This document shows, piece after piece, positions 1-9,586 of a stretch of 34,037 nt of DNA. The position numbers and the translations under genes were made by a program. Under the pieces are notes generated by a model, which saw only the letters and a program-made list of their open reading frames with translations, was not told the origin of the DNA and searched no databases. This stretch comes from Limosilactobacillus alvi (GTDB lineage: Bacteria; Bacillota; Bacilli; Lactobacillales; Lactobacillaceae). The DNA is taken from the NCBI RefSeq assembly GCF_016900115.1, contig NZ_JACJJQ010000021.1, positions 1 through 34,037 on the forward strand, read 5' to 3'. Every line of letters starts with the position of its first letter. The first letter of the stretch is position 1.

Positions 1-3
1 TTC

Positions 4-104
4 GAGAATCAAGTGTAACTTGATTCTCCATTGCCTAAACGATTTCCAGATCAAGAGGCACACTGTTGCCTTTTGATACAGAAGCTCGGTCATTTATGGC
101 CGAG
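4..104. other. Three consecutive inverted repeats upstream of the S10 operon promoter
   Basis: Three stem-loops follow each other with no gene: arms 4-14 and 18-28 (11 perfect pairs, GAGAATCAAGT with a GTA loop); arms 50-60 and 67-77 (11 pairs, one wobble, six-base loop); arms 85-91 and 98-104 (7 pairs, one wobble). None is followed by a clear T-tract, so a simple terminator is not shown. They probably lie in the 3' region of the preceding gene, often fusA in this family, which is outside the window. Confidence 0.6.
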
Positions 105-158
105 TAGTTCACATTTAAGCGAAGAAAATGAAAATCAAAAAATAATTTCAGAAAATCC

Positions 159-187
159 TTGATCTAAAGCGGGCTTTCTTGTATGAT
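159..187 (+). promoter_or_regulatory. Probable promoter of the S10-spc-alpha operon
   Basis: TTGATC at 159-164 and TATGAT at 182-187 are separated by exactly 17 bases, a good vegetative sigma factor match. It lies about 170 bases upstream of rpsJ and would start transcription just before the folded leader. Confidence 0.65.
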
Positions 188-194
188 AGTAAAA

Positions 195-355
195 GTGCTG
201 AACGACAGGGGCGAGAAAGCCACTCCCCCTACTGATTCAGTCAAGTCAGGCGATGAAGTGGAAGGTTGCGACACACCCGGCCGCTTTGCCACAGGATGTG
301 GCGGTAATTTCCACGGAGCTAGTCAAATTTTAAATCTGACGAAGGAGGGAATACA
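195..355 (+). promoter_or_regulatory. Structured 5' leader of the S10 operon
   Basis: About 160 bases of untranslated leader separate the promoter from rpsJ. Visible pairing: an AGGGG...CCCCT hairpin with an inner GAG/CTC step near 207-230; a small ACTG-ATT-CAGT hairpin near 231-241; and a GTGGAA/TTCCAC stem (near 258 and 309) enclosing the hairpin GCCAC-AGGAT-GTGGC. The AAGGAGGG ribosome binding site follows near 342-349. Long leaders of S10 operons can be autoregulated by a ribosomal protein (L4 in gamma-proteobacteria); that this one is regulated is inference. Confidence 0.5.
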
Positions 356-664
356 ATGGCAAAACAAAAGATTCGTATTCGTTTAAAGGCTTACGAACAC
401 CGCGTTTTGGATGAATCAGCAGACAAGATTGTTGAAACTGCAAAGCGGACTGGTGCTCAAATTTCAGGTCCTATCCCGTTACCAACTGAACGGACTCTCT
501 ACACGGTTATCCGTTCACCACACAAGTTTAAGAAGTCACGGGAACAATTCGAAATGCGCACCCACAAGCGGTTGATCGATATTATCGACCCAACCCCTAA
601 GACAGTTGACGCTTTGATGAAGCTCGACTTGCCAAGTGGTGTTGATATCGAAATTAAGCTTTAA
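356..664 (+). CDS. rpsJ: 30S ribosomal protein S10
   Basis: S10 (uS10) of the 30S head; in bacteria it also serves as NusE in transcription antitermination. At 102 residues it has the normal length, starting [19 protein letters not shown] and carrying the loop segment [15 protein letters not shown], both typical of S10. The ATG follows AAGGAGGG at good spacing. It is the first gene of the ribosomal super-operon, 53 bases ahead of rplC, behind a long folded leader. Nothing in the protein is unusual. Confidence 0.98.
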   Translation: MAKQKIRIRLKAYEHRVLDESADKIVETAKRTGAQISGPIPLPTERTLYTVIRSPHKFKKSREQFEMRTHKRLIDIIDPTPKTVDALMKLDLPSGVDIEIKL

Positions 665-717
665 TTTAAACGTATCTATCAAATAAAAATAAATCAAAAT
701 AAATTGGAGGTGTACTC

Positions 718-1380
718 ATGACCAAAGGAATCTTAGGTAAAAAGGTCGGCATGACTCAAGTTTTTACTGACAACGGTGAATTAGTTCCAGTTACGGTAAT
801 CGACGTAACGCCAAACGTTGTGCTTCAAGTTAAGACGGTTGAAAACGATGGTTACAACGCAGTTCAACTTGGTTTTGATGACAAGCGCGAAATCTTGAGC
901 AACAAGGCTGAACAAGGTCATGTAGCAAAAGCTAACACGAATCCTAAGCGCTTCATCGGTGAAATCCGCGACGCAGAATTAGGAGACGACATTAAAGTTG
1001 GTGACGAAATCAAGGCGGACGTATTCGCAGAAGGCGAAACGGTCGACGTTACGGGTGTCACTAAGGGTCATGGTTACCAAGGTAACATTCACAAGGATGG
1101 TCAACGGCGTGGTCCTATGGCTCACGGTTCTCGTTACCACCGGCGTCCTGGTTCCTTGGGTGCGATTATCAACCACGTCTTCAAGGGTAAGAAGTTGCCA
1201 GGTCGGATGGGTAACAACACTCGGACCATGCAACATTTGAAGGTTGTTAAGGTTGACCTTGAAAACAACGTTCTTTTAATCAAGGGTAACGTACCAGGCG
1301 CAAACAAGTCTTACGTAACGATTAAGAACTCTGTTAAGGCAAACACTAAGAAGAGCCTTAGCAAGCAACATAACAACTAA
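718..1380 (+). CDS. rplC: 50S ribosomal protein L3
   Basis: L3 (uL3), an early-assembly 23S rRNA binder whose long loop reaches toward the peptidyl transferase centre. The start [16 protein letters not shown] and the central glycine/histidine/arginine stretch ([16 protein letters not shown], then [13 protein letters not shown], about residues 118-150) are diagnostic. At 220 residues it is slightly longer than the E. coli protein because of a lysine-rich tail ending SLSKQHNN. The ATG is preceded by GGAGGTG. It lies second in the S10 operon, 19 bases before rplD. Confidence 0.98.
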   Translation: MTKGILGKKVGMTQVFTDNGELVPVTVIDVTPNVVLQVKTVENDGYNAVQLGFDDKREILSNKAEQGHVAKANTNPKRFIGEIRDAELGDDIKVGDEIKADVFAEGETVDVTGVTKGHGYQGNIHKDGQRRGPMAHGSRYHRRPGSLGAIINHVFKGKKLPGRMGNNTRTMQHLKVVKVDLENNVLLIKGNVPGANKSYVTIKNSVKANTKKSLSKQHNN

Positions 1381-1399
1381 GAAAGGAGGAAGCTAAAAT

Positions 1400-2023
1400 A
1401 TGACTAGCGTTGCATTATACAACCAAGACGGTAGCCAAAACGGCACTGTTGAACTCAACGATGCAATCTTTGCTGTTGAAGTTAACCAACATGCTGAATT
1501 CGAAGCTATTCTTCGTCAACGTGCTTCCCTTCGTCAAGGGACTCACGCTGTAAAGAACCGTTCAGCTGTTCGCGGTGGTGGTAAGAAGCCGTGGCGTCAA
1601 AAGGGTACCGGTCGTGCACGGCAAGGTTCTATCCGCGCTCCTCAATTCCGGGGTGGTGGAATTGTCTTTGGGCCTACGCCACGTTCATACAACTACCGGT
1701 TACCACGGAAGGTTCGTCAACTTGCTATTAAGTCTGCCTTAACTGAAAAGGTAGCTGATAACAACTTCGTAGTTGTTGACGGATTAAACTTTGATGCACC
1801 TAAGACGAAGGAATTCGCCGGTGTATTAAACAACTTAAACGTCAACGAAAAGACGCTGATCGTTGTAACTGATGACGACAAGTTTGCAGCACTTTCTGCA
1901 CGGAACTTGACTAACGTTACGGTTGTTACCCCAGCTGGAGTTAACATCTTAAACGTAGTTGATGCTCAAAAGGTAGTCATCACTAAGTCAGCTCTTTCTC
2001 AAGTAGAGGAGGTGCTCGCATAA
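1400..2023 (+). CDS. rplD: 50S ribosomal protein L4
   Basis: L4 (uL4), a 23S rRNA-binding protein whose extended loop lines the exit tunnel near the macrolide site. At 207 residues it is of normal length. The basic loop, about residues 46-100, contains [20 protein letters not shown] and [10 protein letters not shown], both family hallmarks. The ATG at 1400 follows AAAGGAGGAAG. Its stop overlaps the rplW start by one base (TAATG), so the two are probably translationally coupled. In gamma-proteobacteria L4 represses its own operon; whether it acts on the leader here is unknown. Confidence 0.98.
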   Translation: MTSVALYNQDGSQNGTVELNDAIFAVEVNQHAEFEAILRQRASLRQGTHAVKNRSAVRGGGKKPWRQKGTGRARQGSIRAPQFRGGGIVFGPTPRSYNYRLPRKVRQLAIKSALTEKVADNNFVVVDGLNFDAPKTKEFAGVLNNLNVNEKTLIVVTDDDKFAALSARNLTNVTVVTPAGVNILNVVDAQKVVITKSALSQVEEVLA

Positions 2024-2316
2024 TGGAATCACGCGACATCATTTTACGTCCAGTTATCACGGAAGCATCAACTGCTGCCATGGACGCTAAGCGTTACACT
2101 TTTGACGTTGACTTACGAGCAACCAAGACGCAAGTTAAGAATGCGGTTGAAGAAATCTTCGATGTAAAGGTTGTTAAGGTTAACATCATGAATGTTAAGG
2201 GAAAGCAAAAGCGTCAAGGCCGTTACGTCGGTTACACTAAGCGTCGTCGTAAGGCAATCGTTACGCTTTCTGCTGACTCTAACGAAATCAAGTTGTTCAA
2301 CGACGACAACGAATAA
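2023..2316 (+). CDS. rplW: 50S ribosomal protein L23
   Basis: L23 (uL23) sits at the exit-tunnel rim and is the docking point for trigger factor and SRP. At 97 residues it matches the family, with [17 protein letters not shown] at the N-terminus and the basic stretch [20 protein letters not shown] near residues 60-80. It starts one base inside the rplD stop; the ribosome binding site GAGGAGGTG lies within the rplD coding end. It is followed by rplB after 25 bases. Confidence 0.98.
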   Translation: MESRDIILRPVITEASTAAMDAKRYTFDVDLRATKTQVKNAVEEIFDVKVVKVNIMNVKGKQKRQGRYVGYTKRRRKAIVTLSADSNEIKLFNDDNE

Positions 2317-2341
2317 TTTTAAAGGTTAGGAGGAAAACACA

Positions 2342-3187
2342 GTGGGAATTCGTAAGTACAAAGGTACCACTAATGGTCGCCGGAACATGAACGGCTATGA
2401 CTTCGCTGAAATTACGAAGACGACGCCTGAAAAGTCTCTGTTGGCACCATTAAAGCACACTGCTGGTCGTAACAATTACGGTCACATGACTGTTCGTCAC
2501 CGTGGTGGTGGTACGAAGCGTCAATACCGGATCATCGACTTTAAGCGGATCAAGGATGATGTTCCAGCAACGGTTAAGGCAATCGAATACGATCCAAACC
2601 GGACTGCAAACATTGCATTGATCGTTTATGCTGATGGAACAAAGTCATACATCTTAGCACCTAAGGGACTTAAGGTTGGGATGACGGTTCAATCTGGTTC
2701 TGATGCTGACATCAAGGTTGGTAACACTTTACCATTAAAGGATATTCCAGTTGGTACTGTTATCCATAACATTGAATTGAAGCCAGGTAAGGGTGGTCAA
2801 TTAACTCGTGCCGCTGGGACTTCTGCTCAATTGCTTGGTAAGGAAGAAAAGTATGTCTTAGTTCGCCTTTCCTCTGGTGAAGTTCGGATGGTCTTGGCAG
2901 CTTGCCGGGCTACGATCGGTGCCATGGGTAATGATGAACACGCCCTCTTGATTAAGGGTAAGGCAGGTCGTTCACGCTACGCTGGTCAACGTCCACACGT
3001 TCGTGGTTCTGTTATGAACCCTAACGACCACCCTCACGGTGGTGGTGAAGGTAAGGCTCCAGTTGGTTTACCATCTCCATTATCTCCATGGGGTAAGAAG
3101 ACTGTTGGTAAGAAGACTCGTTCACACAAGGCTCGTTCCAACAAGTTTATCGTTCGTGGTCGCAAGCGTGGTCCACACACCCGTTAA
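2342..3187 (+). CDS. rplB: 50S ribosomal protein L2
   Basis: L2 (uL2), a large core protein needed for subunit association and the peptidyl transferase centre. At 281 residues it is near the usual 275. The C-terminal segment [17 protein letters not shown] (about residues 223-239) contains the conserved histidine, and the tail [19 protein letters not shown] is typical. The start codon is GTG at 2342 behind AGGAGGAAA. The N-terminus [16 protein letters not shown] aligns with the family start, so no earlier start is needed. Confidence 0.98.
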   Translation: MGIRKYKGTTNGRRNMNGYDFAEITKTTPEKSLLAPLKHTAGRNNYGHMTVRHRGGGTKRQYRIIDFKRIKDDVPATVKAIEYDPNRTANIALIVYADGTKSYILAPKGLKVGMTVQSGSDADIKVGNTLPLKDIPVGTVIHNIELKPGKGGQLTRAAGTSAQLLGKEEKYVLVRLSSGEVRMVLAACRATIGAMGNDEHALLIKGKAGRSRYAGQRPHVRGSVMNPNDHPHGGGEGKAPVGLPSPLSPWGKKTVGKKTRSHKARSNKFIVRGRKRGPHTR

Positions 3188-3218
3188 TATTTAAACTTAC
3201 CCGAGAGGAGGTACAAAA

Positions 3219-3500
3219 ATGTCTCGTAGTTTGAAGAAGGGGCCGTTCGCTGATGCTCACCTACTTAAGAAGGTAGAAGCACAAGCCAACAGTGATAAGA
3301 AGACGGTCATCAAGACCTGGTCACGTCGCTCTACTATCTACCCAAGTTTTATTGGTTTAACTTTTGCTGTGTACGATGGTCGTAAGCACGTTCCAGTGTA
3401 CGTTCAAGAAGACATGGTCGGTCACAAGCTTGGTGAATTTGTGCCAACGCGGACTTTCCATGGTCACGCATCCGACGACAAGAAGACTGCTAAGAAGTAA
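3219..3500 (+). CDS. rpsS: 30S ribosomal protein S19
   Basis: S19 (uS19) binds 16S rRNA in the 30S head with S13 and contacts the tRNA-bearing A-site region. At 93 residues it has the full length, with [12 protein letters not shown] at the N-terminus, [16 protein letters not shown] in the middle and [16 protein letters not shown] near the end, all diagnostic. The ATG follows GAGAGGAGG. It sits between rplB and rplV as in nearly all bacteria. Confidence 0.98.
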   Translation: MSRSLKKGPFADAHLLKKVEAQANSDKKTVIKTWSRRSTIYPSFIGLTFAVYDGRKHVPVYVQEDMVGHKLGEFVPTRTFHGHASDDKKTAKK

Positions 3501-3515
3501 GGAGGGAATTGATAA

Positions 3516-3863
3516 ATGGCTGAAAACATCACTTCAGCTAAGGCAACTGCCAAGATGGTACGGGTATCCGCACGTAAGGTTCGCCTTGTATTGGATACGA
3601 TCCGCAACAAGTCAGTTGCTGAAGCCTTTGCTATTCTGAAGTTCACTCCTAACGGTGCAGCTTCAGACGTCGAAAAAGTATTAAAATCTGCTGTTGCAAA
3701 CGCTGAAAACAACTTTGACCTAGATCGGGCTTCATTGGTTGTTAGCGAAGCCTTTGCCAACGAAGGACCAACCCTTAAGCGGTTCCGTCCTCGTGCCAAG
3801 GGTTCAGCTTCTCCAATCAACAAGCGGACTAGTCACATTACAGTGGTTGTTACAGAAAAATAG
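3516..3863 (+). CDS. rplV: 50S ribosomal protein L22
   Basis: L22 (uL22) contacts all 23S rRNA domains, and its beta-hairpin narrows the exit tunnel next to L4. At 115 residues the length is normal. The N-terminus has [16 protein letters not shown], and the tunnel hairpin near residues 82-102 contains [16 protein letters not shown], ending in the family's HITVVV strand. The ATG follows AAGGAGGGA just after the rpsS stop. The next gene, rpsC, begins 12 bases later. Confidence 0.98.
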   Translation: MAENITSAKATAKMVRVSARKVRLVLDTIRNKSVAEAFAILKFTPNGAASDVEKVLKSAVANAENNFDLDRASLVVSEAFANEGPTLKRFRPRAKGSASPINKRTSHITVVVTEK

Positions 3864-3875
3864 GAGGAATGAATA

Positions 3876-4523
3876 GTGGGTCAAAAGATTAATCCTAATG
3901 GTTTCCGTGTTGGGGTCATTCGTCCATGGACTGCTAAGTGGTACGCAGATAAGAACTACGCTGCTTACTTGAACGAAGACCTCCGGATCCGTAAATACAT
4001 CGAAAAGCGACTTGCTGATGCCTCTGTGTCAACCATCGAAATTGAACGGGCTGCTAACCGCGTGAACGTTTCAATTCACACCGCACGGCCAGGTATGGTC
4101 ATCGGTAAGGGTGGTTCAGAAGTTGAAGCACTTCGTTTGGAACTCAATAAGTTGACTGGCAAGCGGGTTCACATCAACGTTATTGAAATTAAGAAGCCTG
4201 ACTTAGACGCTCACTTGGTTGGACTTAACGTTGCTGAACAACTTGAAAACCGGATTGCGTTCCGGCGGGCAATGCGTGGAGCTATCCAACGTGCTATGCG
4301 TGCCGGTGCTAAGGGGATCAAGATTCAAGTTGCTGGTCGTTTAAACGGTGCCGACATGTCACGGATTGAATCATACTCAGAAGGTACAGTTCCATTGCAC
4401 ACGTTGCGCGCCGACATTGATTACTCATGGGACGAAGCACGGACTACTTACGGTCAACTTGGTATCAAGACTTGGATTTACCGTGGTGAAGTGCTCCCTG
4501 AAAAGAAGAATGGAGGGAAGTAA
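3876..4523 (+). CDS. rpsC: 30S ribosomal protein S3
   Basis: S3 (uS3) lies at the mRNA entry tunnel and contributes to ribosomal helicase activity with S4 and S5. At 215 residues it shows [18 protein letters not shown] at the start, a KH domain with [12 protein letters not shown] (about residues 69-80) and the C-terminal domain with [12 protein letters not shown]. The start is GTG at 3876 after TAGGAGGAATG. The stop lies three bases before rplP, whose ribosome binding site is inside the last rpsC codons. Confidence 0.98.
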   Translation: MGQKINPNGFRVGVIRPWTAKWYADKNYAAYLNEDLRIRKYIEKRLADASVSTIEIERAANRVNVSIHTARPGMVIGKGGSEVEALRLELNKLTGKRVHINVIEIKKPDLDAHLVGLNVAEQLENRIAFRRAMRGAIQRAMRAGAKGIKIQVAGRLNGADMSRIESYSEGTVPLHTLRADIDYSWDEARTTYGQLGIKTWIYRGEVLPEKKNGGK

Positions 4524-4526
4524 AAC

Positions 4527-4961
4527 ATGTTAGTACCAAAGCGTGTTAAGCACCGTAAGGTTCAACGTGGCCACATGCGTGGTGAAGCTAAGGGTGGCAA
4601 GACCGTTAGTTTCGGTGATTTTGGTCTGCAAGCGTTGGATTCCCACTGGATTTCTAACCGCCAAATCGAAGCAGCTCGTATTGCTATGACTCGTTACATG
4701 AAGCGTGGTGGTAAGGTTTGGATTAAGATCTTCCCACACCTCTCATACACTAGCAAAGGTGTTGGTGTCCGGATGGGTAATGGTAAGGGTGCTCCTGAAG
4801 GTTGGGTAGCCCCAGTCAAGCGTGGTAAAGTTATGTTCGAAGTTGCTGGGGTTCCTGAAGAAGTTGCCCGTGAAGCTCTTCGGCTCGCTGGCCAAAAGTT
4901 GCCAGTTCGCACAAAGATTTTAAAGCGTGAGGAAGTAGGTGGACAATCTAATGAAGACTAA
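4527..4961 (+). CDS. rplP: 50S ribosomal protein L16
   Basis: L16 (uL16) organizes the A-site tRNA elbow region of the 50S and is a late assembly protein. At 144 residues the length is usual; [19 protein letters not shown] and the [20 protein letters not shown] segment are diagnostic. Translation starts at the ATG at 4527, using GGAGGGA from the end of rpsC. Its last 11 bases overlap the start of rpmC, suggesting coupled translation. Confidence 0.98.
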   Translation: MLVPKRVKHRKVQRGHMRGEAKGGKTVSFGDFGLQALDSHWISNRQIEAARIAMTRYMKRGGKVWIKIFPHLSYTSKGVGVRMGNGKGAPEGWVAPVKRGKVMFEVAGVPEEVAREALRLAGQKLPVRTKILKREEVGGQSNED

Positions 4962-5157
4962 AGATTACGTACAAGAACTGAATGGATTAACCACTGAGCA
5001 ATTGCTTAACCGGGAAAAGGAACTCAAGGAACAATTGTTTAACTTACGTTTCCAATTAGCAACCGGTCAGTTGGAAAACACTGCAAGTCTTAAGAGCGTT
5101 CGCAAGAACATTGCACGGGTTAAGACGGTTCTTCGCCAACAAGAATTAAACAAATAA
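4951..5157 (+). CDS. rpmC: 50S ribosomal protein L29
   Basis: L29 (uL29) is a small helical-hairpin protein next to L23 at the tunnel exit. It has 68 residues from [18 protein letters not shown], with the hallmark [17 protein letters not shown] in the middle. An in-frame GTG at 4939 would add four residues, but AGGTGG at 4937-4942 has proper spacing only to the ATG at 4951, and the family starts there. The gene overlaps rplP by 11 bases. Confidence 0.97.
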   Translation: MKTKDYVQELNGLTTEQLLNREKELKEQLFNLRFQLATGQLENTASLKSVRKNIARVKTVLRQQELNK

Positions 5158-5181
5158 GAATACGAAAAGGAGGATTAGCGC

Positions 5182-5448
5182 ATGAGTGACGAACGTAATG
5201 CACGTAAGGTGTACCAAGGTCGTGTCGTTTCAGACAAGATGGACAAGACAATTACCGTTGTAATTGACACTTACAAGAGTGCCCCAATTTACGGTAAGCG
5301 GGTTAAGTACTCTAAGAAGTTCTATGCCCACGATGAAAACAATGAAGCCCACGTAGGTGACACTGTTCAAATCATGGAAACGCGGCCATTATCCGCAAAG
5401 AAGCGTTTCCGTCTTGTTAAGGTTGTTGAAAAGGCCGTTATCCTTTAA
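5182..5448 (+). CDS. rpsQ: 30S ribosomal protein S17
   Basis: S17 (uS17), an OB-fold primary binder of the 16S rRNA 5' domain. At 88 residues it has the family core [19 protein letters not shown] at residues 8-26 and the [16 protein letters not shown] tail. The ATG follows AAGGAGGATT. It begins 24 bases after rpmC and is followed by a 58-base gap before rplN that holds only the next ribosome binding site. Confidence 0.98.
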   Translation: MSDERNARKVYQGRVVSDKMDKTITVVIDTYKSAPIYGKRVKYSKKFYAHDENNEAHVGDTVQIMETRPLSAKKRFRLVKVVEKAVIL

Positions 5449-5506
5449 GCCTTAACCACATTCGTATTCTTAATTCTTACTTAGAGATGGAAGGAGGACA
5501 CTAACC

Positions 5507-5875
5507 GTGATTCAACAAGAAAGTCGGTTGAAGGTCGCTGATAACTCAGGTGCCCGTGAAATCCTGGTAATCAAGATTTTGGGTGGTTCCCGTGTCAAGA
5601 CCGGTAATATTGGTGACATTATTGTTGCTACTGTAAAACAAGCAACACCAGGTGGCGTTGTCAAAAAGGGTGATGTTGTGAAGGCCGTTGTCGTTCGGAC
5701 TAAGCATGGTCTTCACCGGAAAGATGGTTCTTACATCAAGTTTGATGAAAACGCTGCTGTTTTGATCAACAATGACAAGAGCCCTAAGGGTACCCGTATT
5801 TTTGGCCCAATCGCTCGTGAGTTACGTGATGACGACTTTATGAAGATCGTTTCACTTGCTCCAGAAGTACTTTAA
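5507..5875 (+). CDS. rplN: 50S ribosomal protein L14
   Basis: L14 (uL14) forms intersubunit bridges and is the binding site of the silencing factor RsfS. At 122 residues it has the canonical length. [18 protein letters not shown] at the start and the [11 protein letters not shown]-like motif (here [20 protein letters not shown]) near the end are diagnostic. The start codon is GTG at 5507, with GGAAGGAGGAC upstream. Next comes rplX after 31 bases. Confidence 0.98.
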   Translation: MIQQESRLKVADNSGAREILVIKILGGSRVKTGNIGDIIVATVKQATPGGVVKKGDVVKAVVVRTKHGLHRKDGSYIKFDENAAVLINNDKSPKGTRIFGPIARELRDDDFMKIVSLAPEVL

Positions 5876-5906
5876 GATTACCGAAAATAAGGAGGTGCAC
5901 TACCAC

Positions 5907-6215
5907 ATGTTTTTAAAGACAGGTGACAAGGTTCGCGTCATTACCGGTAAGGATAAGGGCAAGGAAGGCACGATCAAGAAGACCTTTGCGAAGGAAAATC
6001 GTGTGATCGTTGAAGGTGTTAACATGATTAAGAAGCACCAAAAGCCAACTAGCATTAACCCTAACGGTGGCATCGTGGACACTGAAGCTCCAATTCAAGC
6101 TTCAAATGTGATGTTGATCGACCCATCTACGAACGAACCAACTCGAGTTGGCTTCCAAGTCGTTGATGGTAAGAAAGTTCGGATTGCCAAGAAGTCAGGC
6201 AAGCAAATTGACTAA
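5907..6215 (+). CDS. rplX: 50S ribosomal protein L24
   Basis: L24 (uL24) is an assembly initiator that binds the 5' end of 23S rRNA. It has a KOW motif at the N-terminus ([18 protein letters not shown], residues 5-22) and 102 residues. The frame is open upstream to 5856, but that extension would overlap rplN. AAGGAGGTG at 5889-5897 places the start at the ATG at 5907, giving [11 protein letters not shown], the normal family start. Confidence 0.97.
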   Translation: MFLKTGDKVRVITGKDKGKEGTIKKTFAKENRVIVEGVNMIKKHQKPTSINPNGGIVDTEAPIQASNVMLIDPSTNEPTRVGFQVVDGKKVRIAKKSGKQID

Positions 6216-6244
6216 TTTTTCTGGGAAGGAGGAATATCCAGATT

Positions 6245-6787
6245 ATGGAAAACCGTTTAAAGGCTAAGTATGAAAATGAAATTCGTCCTAGCTTAATTGA
6301 AAAGTTTAACTACTCTTCAGTTATGGCTGCCCCAAAGATCGATAAGATCGTTTTAAACATGGGGGTTGGTGACGCAACGCAAAACTCTAAGAACTTGGAC
6401 GAAGCCGTTGAAGAATTAGGCTTGATCTCAGGTCAAAAGCCATTAATTACTAAGGCAAAGAAATCTATCGCCGGCTTCCGTCTTCGTGAAGGAATGCAAA
6501 TCGGTGCAAAGGTTACCCTTCGTGGTGAACGGATGTACGATTTCTTAGACAAGTTAATTAACGTTTCCTTACCACGGGTTCGTGACTTCCGTGGGGTTTC
6601 CAACAAGTCATTTGATGGCCGTGGGAACTACACCCTTGGGGTTCGGGAACAATTAATCTTCCCAGAAATTGATTATGATAATGTTAAGCGAGTTCGTGGG
6701 TTAGATATCGTCATTGTTACGACTGCTAACACTGATGAAGAATCACATGAATTGTTGGCACAACTCGGAATGCCATTCGCTAAGTAA
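6245..6787 (+). CDS. rplE: 50S ribosomal protein L5
   Basis: L5 (uL5) binds 5S rRNA and contacts P-site tRNA in the central protuberance. At 180 residues the length is normal; [14 protein letters not shown] at residues 32-45 and the [17 protein letters not shown] segment near 116-132 are family hallmarks. The ATG follows GGAAGGAGGAA. It is followed 15 bases later by rpsN. Confidence 0.98.
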   Translation: MENRLKAKYENEIRPSLIEKFNYSSVMAAPKIDKIVLNMGVGDATQNSKNLDEAVEELGLISGQKPLITKAKKSIAGFRLREGMQIGAKVTLRGERMYDFLDKLINVSLPRVRDFRGVSNKSFDGRGNYTLGVREQLIFPEIDYDNVKRVRGLDIVIVTTANTDEESHELLAQLGMPFAK

Positions 6788-6802
6788 AAGGAGGTTCCAC
6801 AA

Positions 6803-6988
6803 TTGGCTAAAAAATCAATGATCGCTAAGTGCAACCGTCCAGCCAAGTTCTCAACCCAAAATTACACGCGTTGTGAACGTTGTGGCCGTCCGCACTCAGT
6901 TTACCGTAAATTCCACTTATGCCGGATTTGCTTACGTGAACTTGCCCATGATGGTCAAATTCCTGGGATGAAGAAGGCTAGTTGGTAA
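6803..6988 (+). CDS. rpsN: 30S ribosomal protein S14, zinc-binding type Z
   Basis: S14 (uS14) of the 30S head. At 61 residues this is the short zinc form, not the long zinc-free form. Four cysteines in two CxxC pairs (24, 27, 40, 43; CERC and CRIC) form the zinc ribbon. The start codon is TTG at 6803 after AAAGGAGG. Firmicutes often also carry a zinc-independent paralogue used in zinc shortage; none is in this window. Confidence 0.97.
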   Translation: MAKKSMIAKCNRPAKFSTQNYTRCERCGRPHSVYRKFHLCRICLRELAHDGQIPGMKKASW

Positions 6989-7020
6989 ACAAATCAACGA
7001 CAAAAGGAGGAAAATACACG

Positions 7021-7419
7021 ATGTCTATGAGTGATCCAATTGCAGATTTCTTAACTCGTATTCGGAACGCTAACATGGCGCACCACGAATCAGTTGAAGC
7101 ACCTGCATCAAAGATGAAGAAGGACATCGCAGAAATTTTGAAGCAAGAAGGCTTCATTCGCGATGTTGAATACGTAGATGACAACAAGCAAGGCATCATT
7201 CGTGTCTTCTTGAAGTACGGCAAGGACGGAGAACGCGTTATCTCTGGCTTGAAGCGGATTTCAAAGCCAGGTCTTCGTTCATACGTTAAGTCAGACGCTG
7301 TGCCAAAGGTCTTAAATGGTTTGGGTATTGCTATCATTTCAACTTCTAACGGGGTTGTTACTGATAAGGTAGCCCGTGCCAAGAAGATCGGTGGCGAAGT
7401 TATTGCTTACGTATGGTAA
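7021..7419 (+). CDS. rpsH: 30S ribosomal protein S8
   Basis: S8 (uS8), a primary 16S rRNA binder at helix 21; in E. coli it is the translational repressor of the spc operon. It has 132 residues, with [18 protein letters not shown] at the start and [20 protein letters not shown] near the end. The frame is open further upstream, but AAAGGAGGAAA at 7003-7013 puts the start at the ATG at 7021. Whether S8 represses the operon here is not shown. Confidence 0.97.
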   Translation: MSMSDPIADFLTRIRNANMAHHESVEAPASKMKKDIAEILKQEGFIRDVEYVDDNKQGIIRVFLKYGKDGERVISGLKRISKPGLRSYVKSDAVPKVLNGLGIAIISTSNGVVTDKVARAKKIGGEVIAYVW

Positions 7420-7447
7420 TCAAATTTAATCGATAGGAGGTGTAAAG

Positions 7448-7984
7448 ATGAGTCGTATTGGTTACAAGGAAATTGACTTACCTGAAAACGTTGAAGTATC
7501 TCAATCCGGTGATGTGGTTACGGTTAAGGGTCCTAAGGGTACACTTTCTCGTGAAATTTCACCATTGATCAAGATGAGTATTGAAGGTAATGTTATTAAG
7601 TTCGATCGTGACGGTGACGATAACAAGGTTCGTGCACTTCACGGAACTACGCGGGCTAATGTGAACAACATGGTTGAAGGTGTTGTTAATGGTTACAAGA
7701 AGACCATGAAGTTAGTCGGTGTTGGTTACCGGGCTCAATTCAAGGGTGACAAGTTGATCTTGACTGTTGGTTACTCTAACCCAGTTGAAATGGACAAGCC
7801 AGCTGATATTGATATTAAGGTTCCAGATAACACTACCATCGAAATCAGCGGGATTGATAAGCAAAAAGTTGGTGACTTTGCAGCGGAAGTTCGTGCCGTT
7901 CGTTCACCAGAACCTTACAAGGGTAAGGGGATTCGCTACGAAAACGAACACATCTCCCTTAAGGAAGGTAAGACTGGTAAGTAA
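7448..7984 (+). CDS. rplF: 50S ribosomal protein L6
   Basis: L6 (uL6) lies at the base of the L7/L12 stalk near the sarcin-ricin loop. At 178 residues it contains two tandem related domains, each beginning with a beta-rich stretch; [15 protein letters not shown] and the C-terminal signature [15 protein letters not shown] near residues 156-170 are diagnostic. The ATG follows TAGGAGGTG. A 14-base perfect palindrome follows the stop. Confidence 0.98.
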   Translation: MSRIGYKEIDLPENVEVSQSGDVVTVKGPKGTLSREISPLIKMSIEGNVIKFDRDGDDNKVRALHGTTRANVNNMVEGVVNGYKKTMKLVGVGYRAQFKGDKLILTVGYSNPVEMDKPADIDIKVPDNTTIEISGIDKQKVGDFAAEVRAVRSPEPYKGKGIRYENEHISLKEGKTGK

Positions 7985-7989
7985 TCGTT

Positions 7990-8003
7990 ACTTGCTAGCA
8001 AGT
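7990..8003. repeat. 14-base perfect palindrome between rplF and rplR
   Basis: The sequence ACTTGCTAGCAAGT reads identically on both strands, 5 bases after the rplF stop. In RNA it could form only a short five-pair stem with a four-base loop and has no T-tract, so termination is unlikely. It may be an mRNA processing or stability site, or chance. Confidence 0.4.
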
Positions 8004-8037
8004 TAAATTAAGATATAGAAAATAAGAGGTGACAGTT

Positions 8038-8394
8038 GTGATTTCAAAACCAGATAAGAACAAGATCCGTCAACGCCGTCACATGCGCGTTCGCGGCAAA
8101 ATCTCTGGTACTGCAGAGCGCCCACGTTTAAGTGTTTACCGTTCTAACAAAAACATTTACGCTCAATTAATTGATGACGTAAAGGGTGTGACGCTCGCAA
8201 GTGCCTCAACTTTAGACAGTGAAGTAAGTGGCAAGACTAAGTCTGAAAAGGCAGCTGGCGTCGGAGCATTAATTGCGAAGCGCGGAGTTGAAAAGAACAT
8301 TTCAAACGTTGTCTTTGACCGTGGTGGTTATCTTTACCATGGTCGGGTTCAAGCATTAGCTGAAGCCGCTCGTGAAAACGGTCTACAATTCTAA
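8038..8394 (+). CDS. rplR: 50S ribosomal protein L18
   Basis: L18 (uL18) carries 5S rRNA into the 50S with L5. It has 118 residues starting [20 protein letters not shown], with [20 protein letters not shown] in the core and [19 protein letters not shown] near the end. A GTG at 8029 in the same frame is possible, but GAGG at 8026-8029 overlaps it and spaces properly only to the GTG at 8038, where the family begins. Confidence 0.95.
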   Translation: MISKPDKNKIRQRRHMRVRGKISGTAERPRLSVYRSNKNIYAQLIDDVKGVTLASASTLDSEVSGKTKSEKAAGVGALIAKRGVEKNISNVVFDRGGYLYHGRVQALAEAARENGLQF

Positions 8395-8415
8395 GAAAAG
8401 GAGGAATAACCCGTA

Positions 8416-8925
8416 ATGGCATCATCATCATTCATTGATCCAGCTAAGTTGGATCTAGACGATCAAGTTGTTTCCATCAACCGGATTACCAAGGTTGTTA
8501 AGGGTGGTCGTCGTTTGCGTTTTGCTGCATTAGTTGTTGTCGGCGACCACAACGGCCACGTTGGCTTTGGTACTGGTAAGGCTCAAGAAGTTCCTGAAGC
8601 AATTCGGAAGGCTTCTGCGGCTGCTCAAAAGAACTTGATTAAAGTGCCTACTGTAGGTACTACGATTCCTCATGAAGTAATCGGTACTTACGGTGGTGGT
8701 AAGATTTTGCTCAAGCCAGCTGTTGAAGGTTCCGGGGTTGCTGCCGGTGGTGCGGTTCGTAACGTTATGGAACTCGCCGGGATCGACGATGTTACTTCCA
8801 AGCGTCTTGGTAGCAACACGCCAATCAACGTTGTGCGGGCAACCTTCGAAGGTTTAAAGGCTTTGAAGAGCGCTGAAGAAGTTGCAAATCTCCGTGGCGT
8901 TTCAGTTGACCACTTGGCAGAATAA
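8416..8925 (+). CDS. rpsE: 30S ribosomal protein S5
   Basis: S5 (uS5) is a decoding-fidelity protein at the mRNA entry side. At 169 residues, it has an N-terminal double-stranded RNA-binding-like domain with [18 protein letters not shown] at about residues 28-45 and the [17 protein letters not shown] stretch after it. The ATG follows AAAGGAGGAA, 21 bases after the rplR stop. Fourteen bases separate it from rpmD. Confidence 0.98.
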   Translation: MASSSFIDPAKLDLDDQVVSINRITKVVKGGRRLRFAALVVVGDHNGHVGFGTGKAQEVPEAIRKASAAAQKNLIKVPTVGTTIPHEVIGTYGGGKILLKPAVEGSGVAAGGAVRNVMELAGIDDVTSKRLGSNTPINVVRATFEGLKALKSAEEVANLRGVSVDHLAE

Positions 8926-8939
8926 TAGGAGGACAAATT

Positions 8940-9122
8940 ATGGCTAAAGTTAAAGTTACTTTAATCCGCAGTGTTGCCCACCGCCAACCAACTCAACGTC
9001 GGACTGTTAAGGCGCTGGGCCTTGGCAAGCTTCACAGCTCCGTTATCCTCCCAGATAACGCTGCAACTCGCGGGGCAATCTTTAAGGTCGCTCACTTAGT
9101 TTCTGTTGAAGAAGTTAAGTAA
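8940..9122 (+). CDS. rpmD: 50S ribosomal protein L30
   Basis: L30 (uL30), a small 23S rRNA-binding protein of 60 residues. The family pattern is clear: [20 protein letters not shown], then [19 protein letters not shown]. The ATG follows TAGGAGGAC. It has the usual place between rpsE and rplO. Confidence 0.97.
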   Translation: MAKVKVTLIRSVAHRQPTQRRTVKALGLGKLHSSVILPDNAATRGAIFKVAHLVSVEEVK

Positions 9123-9152
9123 TTTAAACTTAAATAAGGAGGTGCCAAAAAA

Positions 9153-9586
9153 ATGAAGTTAAACGAACTACAACCTGCTGAAGGTTCTCGTTTTAAGCGG
9201 CTTCGTAAGGGTCGTGGTCTTTCATCTGGACATGGTTTTACGTCCGGTCGGGGGACTAAGGGTCAAAAGGCTCATGGTAAGACGCGTCTTGGCTTCGAAG
9301 GGGGCCAAATGCCACTCTATCGGCAAAAGCCAAAGCGTGGTTTTACTAGCATGAACCATAAGGACTACGCACTCATCAGCTTAACGACTTTAAACCGTTT
9401 TGACGACGGTGCTGAAGTTACGCCAGCTACTTTGAAGGAAGCCGGCATTGTTAAGAACGAAAAGAGTGGAATTAAGGTTCTTGGAAACGGACAACTCACC
9501 AAGAAATTAACGGTCAAGGCTCACCAATTCTCTGCTTCTGCTAAGGCAGCCATTGAAGCAGCTGGTGGCACGGCTGAGGTGATTTA

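Noticed and set aside
183-386. Short plus-strand open frame in the S10 leader
   Set aside because: It begins inside the -10 element of the promoter, has no ribosome binding site, overlaps rpsJ in another frame and resembles no protein.
3464-3823. Minus-strand open frame opposite rpsS-rplV
   Set aside because: It is an antisense shadow of two certain ribosomal genes with no ribosome binding site or family match; the same holds for minus-strand frames opposite pcrA, camS and gatCAB.
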